From positions 4,537,628 to 4,568,143 of the forward strand of contig CP070700.1 in NCBI GenBank assembly GCA_020349865.1: DNA of 30,516 nucleotides, written 5' to 3'. Within the stretch, counting starts at the first letter, position 1, and each line of letters opens with the position of its first letter. The notes beneath the pieces are model-generated. The model did no database searches. It was not told the origin of the DNA and saw only the letters and a program-made list of their open reading frames with translations. Position numbers and translations under genes: made by a program. Positions 6,605 to 15,600 of the stretch are shown piece after piece. This stretch comes from Desulfobacteraceae bacterium (GTDB taxonomy: Bacteria; Desulfobacterota; DSM-4660; Desulfatiglandales; Desulfatiglandaceae).

Positions 6605-8668
6605 ATGAGAATCGGTATCGATGTTGGTGGGACATTTACCGATGCAGTTCTGGCTGATGAGAAGAGCGGGAAGTTCCATTACACCAAAACGCCGACAACA
6701 CACCATGACCTGGCAGAAGGTGTTTTAAAGGGTTTAGAGGAGATACTACATATCGCGAATGTTTCAATGGATGACATCGATTACATCATCCACGGAACCA
6801 CCATAGGGACCAATGCCATCGTTGAAGGAAAGGGGGCGAAAATTGGTCTTATTACCACCGCCGGTTTTGAGGATGTGTTGGAAATAAGGCGGGTTGCTCG
6901 ACCAAAGGAGGCCGCTTTTGATTTTGGTGCTGATAACCCACCGCCATTAGTTCCGCGTTATTTACGCAAGGGGGTCATTGAGCGGATAAACAACAAGGGA
7001 GAAGTGGTCATCCCGTTAGATGAGGATTCAGTAATCCGGGTTATGGAGTACTTCAAACAACAAAAGGTGGAAGCCATAGTTATTTCTCTGCTCTTCTCTT
7101 TTCTTAACCAAACCCATGAGCAAAAGGTCGCTGAAATGTGCGGGCATGGGCTTACCAATATTCCTATCTCACTGTCATCGGAGATCTGCCCTGAATTCCG
7201 CGAATACGAGCGAACCTGCACAACCGTAATGAACGGGTACCTCGGCCCGGTAATAAAGCAGTACATGGATAACCTAACACAACGCCTTAAGAAAAAATAT
7301 GGTGAGGTCACTCTCCATATTATGCAAAGTAACGGTGGTACAATGACTGCGGAAGTCGCAAAAAACCATGCGTCCCAGCTGATAAACTCAGGTCCTGCCG
7401 GCGGGGCGATTGCCACTGCCTTTATAAGTCGCTTAACGAACAATGAAATGGCTGTCGGTGCAGACATGGGCGGGACTACCTTCGATATTTCTATTATTGA
7501 CAAGAGCCTTCCCAAGACTACGACCTGGGGAGGTGTAACCAATTATCCCATTAAACTTCCGATGGTCGACCTTAAAACCATTGGGGCAGGCGGTGGGAGT
7601 ATAGCCTGGGTGGATGAAGGTGGCGTCTTGAATGTCGGTCCTCAGAGTGCAGGCTCCAACCCGGGGCCGGCTTGTTACGGCTGGGGAGGAACACTCCCTG
7701 CCGTCTCTGATGCAAATCTGGTCCTTGGGCGTCTTAACCCCCGATATTTCTTGGGGGGCAAGCTTCCATTATACACTGAAAATGCCCGAGAAGCGGTCAG
7801 AAAACATGTGGCTGATAAAATGGGCGTTTCTGTGGAAGAGGCAGCTATTGGTATTATCCGGATCGTCAATGCCAATATGGCCAAAGGTATCAGTGGCAAC
7901 TCGGTGGAAAGGGGGTATGATCTCAGGGAATTTGCTCTGGTTACCATGGGTGGCGCTGCCGCCCTCCATGCCGCAGACATTGCAAGAGAATTAAATATGG
8001 CCAGGGTTATAGTTCCTCCAATGAGTGGGAATTTTTCTGCTGTGGGTTTTGTTGTCGCTGATATTAAACATGATTACGTGAGGACATTTGCAAAAAAAGC
8101 TCACACTATTGATCCTCGTCAGTTGTTAAAGGCATTTAAAGAGATGGAAGATGAGGGAATACAGCAGTTGATTGAGGAAAAGGTCTCCAAAAAAAACATC
8201 GAGATAGGATGGTCTGCTGATTTGCGATACGAGGGACAATCATGGGAACTTAACACCAATATTGAGGCCCTACAACATCTGAACGAAGAAGCAATGGAAA
8301 AGATCATTCACCGTTTCCATCAATTGCATCAACAGGTCTATTCTTATTCGGAACCAACTGAAATAGTAGAGTTTGTAAATCTGAGGGTGCGGGTTACTGG
8401 AAAAAACCCATACCTGTCACTTCCCAGGGAGAGCAAAAGTCCTCTTTTGGTTCAAGACGGCTGGAAAGACATGAGGGATGTTTACTTTGAGAATGCGGGA
8501 TGGCAAAAAATACCTGTTTACGAGCGGGAGCAATTGTCCGTGGGAAATGAAATTGCCGGACCGTGTATGGTTGAGGAGACAATTTCCACCACACTGATAC
8601 CCTCGGGGTTCAATGGCATTGTGGACGAATACAGGAACATCATCATCGCGGTAGGAAGTAATGCATGA
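6605..8668 (+). CDS. Hydantoinase/oxoprolinase family A subunit (HyuA-type ATPase)
   Basis: The 687-residue protein belongs to the ASKHA-fold HyuA family, which activates its substrate with ATP together with a HyuB subunit. Seen: phosphate-1 loop IGIDVGGTFTD at 3-13, IHGTTIGTNAIVEGKG at about 61-76, the second ATP motif VGADMGGTTFDIS near 282-294, and the family block AGSNPGPACYGWGG. The C-terminal portion retains EGQSWELN. ATG 6605 is preferred over the in-frame TTG 6590 because AAGGAG sits six bases upstream. HyuB follows after 29 bases. The family includes N-methylhydantoinase, oxoprolinase, caprolactamase, and acetone and acetophenone carboxylases. No small acetone-carboxylase gamma subunit is seen next to the pair, which argues against acetone carboxylase proper. 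Confidence 0.93.
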   Translation: MRIGIDVGGTFTDAVLADEKSGKFHYTKTPTTHHDLAEGVLKGLEEILHIANVSMDDIDYIIHGTTIGTNAIVEGKGAKIGLITTAGFEDVLEIRRVARPKEAAFDFGADNPPPLVPRYLRKGVIERINNKGEVVIPLDEDSVIRVMEYFKQQKVEAIVISLLFSFLNQTHEQKVAEMCGHGLTNIPISLSSEICPEFREYERTCTTVMNGYLGPVIKQYMDNLTQRLKKKYGEVTLHIMQSNGGTMTAEVAKNHASQLINSGPAGGAIATAFISRLTNNEMAVGADMGGTTFDISIIDKSLPKTTTWGGVTNYPIKLPMVDLKTIGAGGGSIAWVDEGGVLNVGPQSAGSNPGPACYGWGGTLPAVSDANLVLGRLNPRYFLGGKLPLYTENAREAVRKHVADKMGVSVEEAAIGIIRIVNANMAKGISGNSVERGYDLREFALVTMGGAAALHAADIARELNMARVIVPPMSGNFSAVGFVVADIKHDYVRTFAKKAHTIDPRQLLKAFKEMEDEGIQQLIEEKVSKKNIEIGWSADLRYEGQSWELNTNIEALQHLNEEAMEKIIHRFHQLHQQVYSYSEPTEIVEFVNLRVRVTGKNPYLSLPRESKSPLLVQDGWKDMRDVYFENAGWQKIPVYEREQLSVGNEIAGPCMVEETISTTLIPSGFNGIVDEYRNIIIAVGSNA

Positions 8669-8697
8669 AATGAAAACTCCGGGCTCGGAGGGGGGAA

Positions 8698-10416
8698 ATG
8701 ACGTATAAGGCGGACGCGGTTACGATGCAGGTGATCCGGTACGGACTTGAGGCTGTAGCCGATGACATGGGATACAACCTTATGCGCATGGGTCGCACAA
8801 CAATAGTCAAGGAGATTATGGATATCAATTGTGCCGTACTGGATGCAAAGGGAGGTATCTTGGCCCAGGCCCATCTTTGTCCCTTGATGATGTTTAGCCT
8901 CCCTACCACTGCTGTTAATATGCTGGAACTCGTAAAGAAACTTGATGATGGAGATGTCATAATCTGTAACGACCCCTATTTGGGAGGGCAACACCTTTTA
9001 GATGTCCAGTTCTTCTCGCCTGTGTTTGTGGAGGGCGAGCTGGTGGCCTTGGTGGCAAACATTGCCCATCAACTGGATATGGGAGGTGCAGTGCCGGGAG
9101 GCGTTGCCGGAGGGCTCACCGAGATTTATCAAGAAGGATTACGGATCCCGTTTGTAAAACTTTATCGTAAAGGAGAAGAAGACCCCCAGATATTCGGTTT
9201 TATTTCAAGCAACATCCGTATCCCTGAAAAAACCATGGAAGACTTCAGGGCGCAGGCTGCCACCACAATGGTAGGAGTAAAACGGGTTAAGGCTCTGGTG
9301 CATAAATACGGGCTTGATGTTTTCCACAAATGCACACATATGCTTATGGACTATAGCGAAAACAAGGTTCGTCGTTTTATCGCCACTCTTCCCGATGGAG
9401 ATTATACCGGCATTGATTATTTGGATGATGATGGCCGTGTTGATGAACCAATAAAAGTACAGATCAATGTGCACATTATAGGGGATACTATGAGAGTGGA
9501 TTTTGACGGCAGTCATCCACAAACTGAAGGCAATGTCAATTGTCCCTGGGCATGTACTCAAGGCGGTGTGTATTATACTATGGTGGGTATCGTAGATCCC
9601 CATATGGCGTTGAACTCGGGGGCCTTTCGACCAATTTTGGTGGAAAGCAAGGCCGGTTTAGTCACTAATCCACTGCCGCCGGCAGGTGTTACGGCGAGAA
9701 GCCAGACCATGACAAAAATTACCGAAGCAATGCTCAGGGCGTTGAGCGAAATAGTCCCCGAGCGTGTGGTGGCGGGAAGTCACGGTCAGGCGTGTACAAA
9801 TAGTTTCTCAGGTATTGATCCGGAGACAGGCAAAAGATTCGGCTATATAGAAATTCAGGGGGGAGGGGCTGGTGCAAGGCCTGATAAAGATGGGCCGGAT
9901 GGGCAGGACCTCCACCTGGGTCGTTTTATGAATACCCCTGTGGAAGCGGCCGAGTTGGAAAATCCTGTCATGATCGAGCGATATGAATTCATTCCTGATT
10001 CAGGAGGTCCCGGGAAGTATCGTGGTGGAATTTCCCTCCGCCGGGATATCCGCTTCCTGACCGATGTAACATGGGCACGCTATTCCGACAGGCAGAAGTT
10101 CAATCCCCTTGGGCGTTTTGGGGGCATGGAAGCGAGTAAGGGGAGCTTGATATTGAAACCTGATACAGCTAAACAACAGAAGTGCAAATCAAAGGGTGTA
10201 GACCGGCTGAAGGCCGGTGATGTGCTGAGCGTACGTCTTCCAGGAAGCGGTGGTTATGGTCCCCCCACTGATAGGGATATTGAAATGGTTCTCTGGGATG
10301 TCCTCAATGGCAAGGTCAGCGTTAAATCTGCACGAAAAAACTACAAAGTGGTTTTCGATAACCAAATGAATGTTGATGTGGAGGCAACAAAGGCGCTTCG
10401 TAATAAAACAACTTGA
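8698..10416 (+). CDS. Hydantoinase/oxoprolinase family B subunit (HyuB-type), complete
   Basis: The 572-residue protein is the full-length partner of the HyuA just upstream. Landmarks: the N-terminal LEAVADDMGYNLMRMGRTT and KGGILAQAHLCPLMM, NDPYLGGQHLLDVQ (HyuB NDPY-GG motif), VANIAHQLDMGG, the glycine-rich IEIQGGGAGARPDKDG, RYEFIPDSGGPGKYRGG, and the C-terminal PGSGGYGPPTDR. GGAGGGGG immediately before ATG 8698 is a strong ribosome binding site. The length agrees with HyuB. It is followed by a TRAP transporter, which suggests that import and this ATP-dependent step act on the same compound. The 5'-truncated paralogue at 2-751 shows that the island carries two Hyu systems, perhaps acting on successive intermediates. 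Confidence 0.93.
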   Translation: MTYKADAVTMQVIRYGLEAVADDMGYNLMRMGRTTIVKEIMDINCAVLDAKGGILAQAHLCPLMMFSLPTTAVNMLELVKKLDDGDVIICNDPYLGGQHLLDVQFFSPVFVEGELVALVANIAHQLDMGGAVPGGVAGGLTEIYQEGLRIPFVKLYRKGEEDPQIFGFISSNIRIPEKTMEDFRAQAATTMVGVKRVKALVHKYGLDVFHKCTHMLMDYSENKVRRFIATLPDGDYTGIDYLDDDGRVDEPIKVQINVHIIGDTMRVDFDGSHPQTEGNVNCPWACTQGGVYYTMVGIVDPHMALNSGAFRPILVESKAGLVTNPLPPAGVTARSQTMTKITEAMLRALSEIVPERVVAGSHGQACTNSFSGIDPETGKRFGYIEIQGGGAGARPDKDGPDGQDLHLGRFMNTPVEAAELENPVMIERYEFIPDSGGPGKYRGGISLRRDIRFLTDVTWARYSDRQKFNPLGRFGGMEASKGSLILKPDTAKQQKCKSKGVDRLKAGDVLSVRLPGSGGYGPPTDRDIEMVLWDVLNGKVSVKSARKNYKVVFDNQMNVDVEATKALRNKTT

Positions 10417-10428
10417 GCGTTTTCACAA

Positions 10429-10505
10429 AACAGGAAAGGAGGTGAAAAAATTAATATGGGGGATACAGGACGACTGAACAGATAACTCTATAACAGGAAA
10501 GGAGG
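10429..10505 (+). repeat. Duplicated ribosome-binding segment with a nine-codon leader ORF before dctP
   Basis: The 14-base sequence AACAGGAAAGGAGG occurs exactly at 10429-10442 and 10492-10505. The second copy is the dctP Shine-Dalgarno. The first precedes ATG 10456, which opens a nine-codon frame (MGDTGRLNR, stop TAA) ending before dctP. This is either a small duplication scar or a translated leader. Confidence 0.45.
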
Positions 10506-10511
10506 AGAACA

Positions 10512-11495
10512 ATGAAAAGATTCTTAATCTACTCATTGGTCATGTTTTTTTTGGGTGTGGTTTGCTTTACCATAACATCGCCTGCTATGGCAGGGCCCGT
10601 AACCATGAAGGCTGTCAGTTTCTTACCCAAAAATCATCCGCTTTGCAAAATGATACACGTCTGGGTAGAACGCGTTAATACTCAGTGCAAGGATGCAATA
10701 AAAGTCGACTGGGTTGGTGGCGGTGAGGTCATTCCAGGTTTTGATCAAGCCGAAGCTCTGCGCAATAATACTGTGCAAGTGATTTTTACCCCGACCGCGT
10801 ATTATGCGCCATTGGCTCCGGAGGTGAATGCGTTCACTTTATCGAAACTCTCTATGGAAGAAGAACGCAAGCCAGGTGGATTCTATGATTTCATGGTGGA
10901 ACGTCATAAAAAGATTGGCATGATGTACATAGGGACATGGTTGTATGATCCATTCTATCTGAGGATAAACAAACCAGTCACCAAGCTTGAAGAGCTCAAA
11001 GGCTTAAAGATGAGAACCTCTGCTCTCTATGACCGTTTCATGAAAAAACTGGGCATGATTCCGGTTACGGTGAAATTCGGGGAAACCTTTACTGCCCTGG
11101 AGCGTGGTTTAGTCGACGGGTTTGGCTGGTCAATGTTGGGACCCGCTGATTTGGGCTGGTTGAAAAATTGCAAATATATCATAGATATCCCATTCTATAC
11201 CCGCCAGAATGTGCTTATCCTGATGAACTTGGATGTGTGGAACGGCCTCAGTAAAAAGGTTCAAGATGAAATAATGGATATTACCATAAAGTTTGAGCCT
11301 GAAATGGCTGCCTACTTTAAAAAGGAAATAGAAAAAGAATGGAAAAGATATGATGAAATGGGAATAACAAGAATTAAATTTTCATCTGCGGAAAATAAAA
11401 AATACTATGATGCGGCATATGAAGCCGAGTGGGAAGATTTTGAGAAAAAGGTCCCGGAATTAGTACCTGAGCTTAAGAGACTTACAGGGAATTAA
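10512..11495 (+). CDS. dctP: TRAP transporter substrate-binding protein (DctP family)
   Basis: This 327-residue periplasmic protein captures an organic acid for the TRAP permease. A signal peptide is evident: KR at 2-3, a hydrophobic core up to about residue 22, and an AMA-GP cleavage site after Ala27. The mature part shows DctP landmarks including GGEVIPGFDQAEALRNN and LKGLKMRTSALYDRFMKKLG, whose Arg is the family's carboxylate-binding residue, followed by ALERGLVDGFGW. A strong GGAGG lies upstream. It directly follows the HyuAB pair and precedes dctQ and dctM, so the transporter is complete. The conserved Arg supports a carboxylate ligand; identity is unknown. Confidence 0.93.
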   Translation: MKRFLIYSLVMFFLGVVCFTITSPAMAGPVTMKAVSFLPKNHPLCKMIHVWVERVNTQCKDAIKVDWVGGGEVIPGFDQAEALRNNTVQVIFTPTAYYAPLAPEVNAFTLSKLSMEEERKPGGFYDFMVERHKKIGMMYIGTWLYDPFYLRINKPVTKLEELKGLKMRTSALYDRFMKKLGMIPVTVKFGETFTALERGLVDGFGWSMLGPADLGWLKNCKYIIDIPFYTRQNVLILMNLDVWNGLSKKVQDEIMDITIKFEPEMAAYFKKEIEKEWKRYDEMGITRIKFSSAENKKYYDAAYEAEWEDFEKKVPELVPELKRLTGN

Positions 11496-11509
11496 CGGTT
11501 GTTTAGGTG

Positions 11510-11538
11510 GTGCCCATCTGGAGTTGGCAGATGGGCAC
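11510..11538 (+). promoter_or_regulatory. Perfect 11-bp intercistronic hairpin between dctP and dctQ
   Basis: GTGCCCATCTG (11510-11520) pairs perfectly with CAGATGGGCAC (11528-11538) around a 7-base loop (GAGTTGG), starting 14 bases after the dctP stop. No T-run follows. Such hairpins after binding-protein genes are known to protect the upstream message and raise its level relative to permease genes; that role is inferred here. Confidence 0.75.
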
Positions 11539-11564
11539 AATATAATTCTGGCCCCGGTGAAAAA

Positions 11565-12074
11565 ATGAAAAGATTTTTAGATATCTTTGATCGAACCCTA
11601 AACGTAATGACTTTTTTGGCTGGCATACTCCTGGTTTTTATTATGCTCTCGGTTTGCCTGGAAGTCATTCTGCGATCTTTTATAAACCGTCCTCAGATAT
11701 GGGTAACAGAAGTAACTGAGTGCCTGCTATTATATATCACTTTTTTGGGCACAGCGTGGTTATTGCGTGAGGAAGGACATGTCAAGGTTGATATTGTCTT
11801 AAATAGGTTGAAACCGCAAACTACAGCGTTCCTTGGAATCATTAGCTCAATTATGGGTGTTCTCGTTTCCATTACACTGACAATCTATGGATTTAACGTG
11901 ACCTGGGACTATTTCCAAAGAGGTATATATACCCCTACTGCCCTGGAAATACCTGTTTACTTAATCCTTTTGATTATTCCCATAGGCAGCCTGATGCTTT
12001 TTATTCAGTTTATTAGAAGGACTGGAAAATTTGTTGCAGGATTCATCATTGAAATGGGCAAATCAAGAACTTGA
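11565..12074 (+). CDS. dctQ: TRAP transporter small permease (DctQ family)
   Basis: The product is a 169-residue inner-membrane protein with four hydrophobic segments, roughly at residues 14-36, 46-66, 86-108 and 127-148, matching the DctQ layout. The segments NRPQIWVTEVTECLLLYITF and FLGTAWLLREEGHVKVDIV are family hallmarks. I choose ATG 11565 rather than a TTG at 11499, because the longer form would begin with non-homologous sequence translated through the intercistronic hairpin. Its ribosome binding site is poor (GGTGA), which fits low expression relative to dctP. The end overlaps the first possible dctM start (TTG 12071) by four bases. Confidence 0.88.
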   Translation: MKRFLDIFDRTLNVMTFLAGILLVFIMLSVCLEVILRSFINRPQIWVTEVTECLLLYITFLGTAWLLREEGHVKVDIVLNRLKPQTTAFLGIISSIMGVLVSITLTIYGFNVTWDYFQRGIYTPTALEIPVYLILLIIPIGSLMLFIQFIRRTGKFVAGFIIEMGKSRT

Positions 12075-12097
12075 TAAGAAATGAAAGGTTGTTCTCT

Positions 12098-13408
12098 ATG
12101 GAATGGTGGATGACACTTGTCCTTATCTTTGTTTGCTTAATGTTTTTATTCTTAATCGGGGTGCCGGTAGCCTTTGCATTCTTATTCATTAACATCATAG
12201 GAGTATATGTTTTTTGGGGGGGCGAAGCAGGTATTACACAGCTTATAAGAAGTATTTACAGATCTGTGGCCACGTTTGCTCTGCTTCCAGTTCCTTTGTT
12301 CGTGCTGATGGGAGAGATTATGTTTCGCTCAGGAATTGCCCCCAAGATGATGGATACACTTGACAAATGGCTGGGGCGTATACCAGGCCGTCTGAGCATG
12401 CTGGCCGTTGGCGGGGGGACAGTGTTCTCCACCTTATCGGGCTCTGCCATGGCTGGTTGTGCCATGCTTGGTTCGGTGCTCGTACCAGAGATGGAGAAGA
12501 AGGGCTACAAAAAACCGATGAGCATCGGACCCATTTTAGGTAGTGGAGGGCTTGCCATCATGATTCCACCAAGTGCCCTGGGAGTATTATTGGCTTCCTT
12601 GAGCAGGATCTCGGTGGGCGGGATGTTGGTGGCAATCATCTTACCTGGTATATTGATGGCTATTCTTTATGCCGCTTATATCATTATTAGGTGCCTGTTG
12701 CAGCCTGAATTGGCACCTTCATATGATGTTGCCAGTACGCCATTCTCAGAGAGAATTATCTTAACATGCAAATATGTCCTGCCCCTGGGTTCAATCATCT
12801 TTCTAGTAATTGGACTTATGTTTTTGGGCATTGCAACTCCTACGGAATCGGCAGCCCTGGGGGCGCTTGGCTGTTTTGTCCTTCTTTTTGTATATAAGGG
12901 TTGGGATTGGGAGACCATGGTCAGCTCGGTGTCCCATACCCTTAAGATCACTGTCATGATGTTTATGATTATGACCGGGGCAATGGCCTTTTCCCAGATT
13001 TTGGCCTTTAGCGGGGCGAGCTCTGGTCTGGTCAAATTAGCCGTAGCCCTGAATCTGCCCCCGATGATTATTTTGATTTTTATGCAGATTATTCTTCTTT
13101 TCATGGGGGCTTTCATGGAACCCCTGACCATAATGATGGTCACCTTGCCGATCTATCTGCCAATAGTCAAAAGCCTGGGTTTCAATCCTCTCTGGTTTGG
13201 CACAATAATGCTGGTAAACATGGAGATGGCCACAACTACGCCTCCCTTCGGTTTAGTGCTTTTTGTGATGAAGGGAGTTGCCTCTCCAGATACTACAATG
13301 GGAGATATATATAAAGCTGGACTACCTTTTTTAGCCTGCGATGCCATTGCAATGGGGTTGGTCATGGCCTTTCCCTGGTTGGCGTTATATCTTCCCGGCT
13401 TGATGTGA
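12098..13408 (+). CDS. dctM: TRAP transporter large permease (DctM family)
   Basis: This is the main transport subunit, about 436 residues of mostly hydrophobic sequence with about a dozen membrane segments. Family blocks include GVPVAFAFLFINI near the N-terminus, PLFVLMGEIMFRSGIAPKM, GGTVFSTLSGSAMAG, SIGPILGSGGLAIMIPPS, GIATPTESAALGALGC and the C-terminal MEMATTTPPFGLVLFVMKG. Two starts are possible: TTG 12071, which overlaps the dctQ stop as TTGA, and ATG 12098, which has AAAGG nearby. ATG 12098 gives the usual length and is preferred without certainty. It likely couples sodium or proton influx to acid uptake with DctP and DctQ. Confidence 0.92.
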   Translation: MEWWMTLVLIFVCLMFLFLIGVPVAFAFLFINIIGVYVFWGGEAGITQLIRSIYRSVATFALLPVPLFVLMGEIMFRSGIAPKMMDTLDKWLGRIPGRLSMLAVGGGTVFSTLSGSAMAGCAMLGSVLVPEMEKKGYKKPMSIGPILGSGGLAIMIPPSALGVLLASLSRISVGGMLVAIILPGILMAILYAAYIIIRCLLQPELAPSYDVASTPFSERIILTCKYVLPLGSIIFLVIGLMFLGIATPTESAALGALGCFVLLFVYKGWDWETMVSSVSHTLKITVMMFMIMTGAMAFSQILAFSGASSGLVKLAVALNLPPMIILIFMQIILLFMGAFMEPLTIMMVTLPIYLPIVKSLGFNPLWFGTIMLVNMEMATTTPPFGLVLFVMKGVASPDTTMGDIYKAGLPFLACDAIAMGLVMAFPWLALYLPGLM

Positions 13409-13449
13409 TAGCGTTGTGAATTTTTTTCCAGAGGTTCAAGGAGGTGACG

Positions 13450-13941
13450 TTGCAATCTATTGAGATGCTGAGAGGAAAGAAGATCCTTATCGTTGATGAT
13501 GAACCGGACGTTCTGGGATCGCTCAAAGAGATATTGGATATGTGTGCTATTGATACTGCTCCTGATTTCATTAAGGCAAAAGAACTTCTTTCAAAAAATA
13601 CCTATGATGCCGCCATTCTCGACATAATGGGCGTAGGCGGATATGAACTATTGGAAATCACCACAAGGAAAGACATCCCCACTGTTATGCTTACCGCTCA
13701 TGCCCTCAGCCCGGACAACTTTGTCAAATCAATCAAAAGAGGGGCTTGCGCTTATGTGCCGAAAGATAAAATGTCGGAGATAATCTCCTTTCTTCAAGAT
13801 ATCTTGAGGCCGCAGAAAAAAGGAATAAAAAAAATTGGCAAATGGTTTACGAGACTTGAGGCATTTTTCGAAGAAAAATTTGGTCCCGACTGGAAAGAAA
13901 AAACAGATCCTGAATTCTGGAAAAAGAATTATTATGTATAA
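13450..13941 (+). CDS. Orphan receiver-domain protein with a short conserved-looking C-terminal tail
   Basis: Residues 10-120 form a response-regulator receiver domain: acidic pair Asp16/Asp17 in ILIVDDEPD, phospho-acceptor Asp58 in AAILDIMG, Thr82 in VMLTAHA and Lys105 in YVPKDK. No DNA-binding or enzymatic output domain follows; residues 130-163 are an aromatic, charged tail (GKWFTRLEAFF, then FGPDWKEKTDPEFWKK). The start is set by AAGGAGGTGA at 13438-13447, which positions TTG 13450 with five-base spacing; ATG 13465 is too far from it. No histidine kinase is seen in the window. It sits between dctM and a CoA ligase, which suggests regulation or sensing tied to the catabolic genes. The output mechanism is unknown. 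Confidence 0.87.
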   Translation: MQSIEMLRGKKILIVDDEPDVLGSLKEILDMCAIDTAPDFIKAKELLSKNTYDAAILDIMGVGGYELLEITTRKDIPTVMLTAHALSPDNFVKSIKRGACAYVPKDKMSEIISFLQDILRPQKKGIKKIGKWFTRLEAFFEEKFGPDWKEKTDPEFWKKNYYV

Positions 13942-13968
13942 TTTTACGAGAAATTAGATGACAAGAAG

Positions 13969-15513
13969 ATGATCAAGTCCATGAACATAGCCTGGTGGGT
14001 TGAGCGTTGGAGCGAACTGCATCCCGATAAACCCGCAATCCTTTTCGAAGGAGAACGAATCAACTATTCGGAATTGCACGAACGGAGCAACCGGACGAGC
14101 TGCTGGTTTCAGTCTTTAGGGTTAACGAAGGGAGACAGGGTGGCTGTTATGTTAAACAACTGCCCTGAATTCATTGAACTCTATGTGGCGTGCTCGCGCC
14201 TGGGCGCCATTTTTGTGCCCATTAACTTTCGCCTGGCAGGGCCCGAACTTGAATATACCCTTAAAAACTCAAAGCCTAAGCTTTTCGTTTTCGGCAATGA
14301 GTATGCTGATGATATAAGCAAACACAATTTGAGCGACTGCCTGCCTTTGATGCAGTTGGCTGTTGTGGGCGGTCAATCAGCTTTTACTGGGACCTTGAAT
14401 TATACTTCTGGGGCAATTGTCTTCCAGGGTTGCAAACCGACGTTAAAGGGTTCCTCAGGGCCGGCTGATCCAGAGGAGCCCCAAGTTATCATGTACACTT
14501 CAGGAACCACCGGACTACCCAAAGGTGCGGTACTGTCTCACCGCAAGACCTTTTTTAACTGCCTGAACGCTGATATTTTCTTTAAGCTTCACTTTGAAGA
14601 CATTATGCTCATTGTCCTGCCGCTTTTCCATTCTGGAGGGCTTTTTATACAGGCGTCTCCTATCCTGTACAAAGGGGCGACCATGATCATTCATCCCAAA
14701 TTCGATCCAGCGAAGACATTTCAGGATATCGAACGATTGAGGGCCACTAAGTTCCTGGGTGTGCCAACCATTTACAGGGCGCTTCTCAGGGTTGGCCCCG
14801 AAAAAAGGGGGGATCTGTCTTTTTTAAAGGTCTGCGCCATCGGGGGAGAAAAGACAACACCAGAGCTGCTGGCCCGGTGTAAAGAAGCCGGTTTTCCTCT
14901 CCGTCAGATCATGGGGCAGACCGAGACTTCCATTCTCTTGTGGGCATCGGAAGATGATTCGCTTCGCAAACCGGGCACAGTGGGCCGGCCCGTCTTTCAC
15001 GCTGATGTGAGTCTTTTTGACCGTGACGGTCGGCAAGTGAAGCCTGGTGAAGTAGGTGAAATTGTGGTCAGGGGCTCGGTCATGATGAAGGAATACTGGC
15101 AAGACCCTGTCAGAACCGAAGAAACAATCAAAAACGGATGGCTTCATACCGGAGATTTGGCGCGAATGGACGATGAGGGGTATTTCTACATTGTGGACAG
15201 GGCCAGGGATATGTATATCTCGGGTGGTGAAAATGTCTACCCCGCAGAGGCAGAAAGGGTCTTGAAGGAGCATCCGGACATTGCGGACGTGGCTGTGGTT
15301 GGTGTGCCGGATGAAACCTGGGGTGAGACAGGGCACGCATTTGTTATTCTTAAACCGGGATCATGTCTTTGTACCGAAGACGTGGCCAAGTTTTGTAACG
15401 GAAAACTGGCACGCTACAAGTGGCCAAAAAAGGTAACTTTCTGTCGGGATTTTCCACGTACTTCTTTGGGAAAGGTGCGTAAGCCCTTGCTTATTCGGGA
15501 GAATGGTGGGTAA
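13969..15513 (+). CDS. AMP-forming acyl-CoA synthetase (fatty-acid/aryl-acid CoA ligase family)
   Basis: The 514-residue enzyme activates a carboxylic acid to its CoA thioester. Adenylation motifs are intact: MYTSGTTGLPKGAV near 175-188, the A5 region IMGQTETS, WLHTGDLARMDDEGYFYIVDR, and ARDMYISGGENVYPAEAE. The catalytic lysine is Lys502 in SLGKVRKPLL. This is the ANL branch of long-chain and aryl-acid ligases, distinct from the PaaK-like ligase at 1271-2644. It lies 27 bases after the orphan receiver gene; its ribosome binding site (ACAAGAAG) is weak. Substrate may be the acid released by HyuAB or imported by the TRAP system. Confidence 0.92.
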   Translation: MIKSMNIAWWVERWSELHPDKPAILFEGERINYSELHERSNRTSCWFQSLGLTKGDRVAVMLNNCPEFIELYVACSRLGAIFVPINFRLAGPELEYTLKNSKPKLFVFGNEYADDISKHNLSDCLPLMQLAVVGGQSAFTGTLNYTSGAIVFQGCKPTLKGSSGPADPEEPQVIMYTSGTTGLPKGAVLSHRKTFFNCLNADIFFKLHFEDIMLIVLPLFHSGGLFIQASPILYKGATMIIHPKFDPAKTFQDIERLRATKFLGVPTIYRALLRVGPEKRGDLSFLKVCAIGGEKTTPELLARCKEAGFPLRQIMGQTETSILLWASEDDSLRKPGTVGRPVFHADVSLFDRDGRQVKPGEVGEIVVRGSVMMKEYWQDPVRTEETIKNGWLHTGDLARMDDEGYFYIVDRARDMYISGGENVYPAEAERVLKEHPDIADVAVVGVPDETWGETGHAFVILKPGSCLCTEDVAKFCNGKLARYKWPKKVTFCRDFPRTSLGKVRKPLLIRENGG

Positions 15514-15600
15514 ACCACAGGCTTTTCGTCGAGAAAATGACTGTCGCCTCTTACGGAATACGAAACTAAGTTCATCTATATCGAAAAGGAGCATTACAAT

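Noticed and set aside
6958..7542. 194-codon minus-strand frame opposite hyuA
   Set aside because: It lies inside the strongly conserved HyuA frame, has no family motif, and is a shadow of the + strand codon pattern.
8518..8994. 158-codon minus-strand frame spanning the hyuA-hyuB junction
   Set aside because: It crosses two well-supported coding regions and their ribosome binding site, with no recognisable domain.
12676..13143. 155-codon minus-strand frame opposite dctM
   Set aside because: Antisense shadow of a highly hydrophobic gene. The Ile/Met-rich composition comes from the complement of membrane-segment codons.
14824..15336. 170-codon minus-strand frame opposite the acyl-CoA synthetase
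   Set aside because: Contained in a gene with all adenylation motifs in the other frame. No motif or start support.
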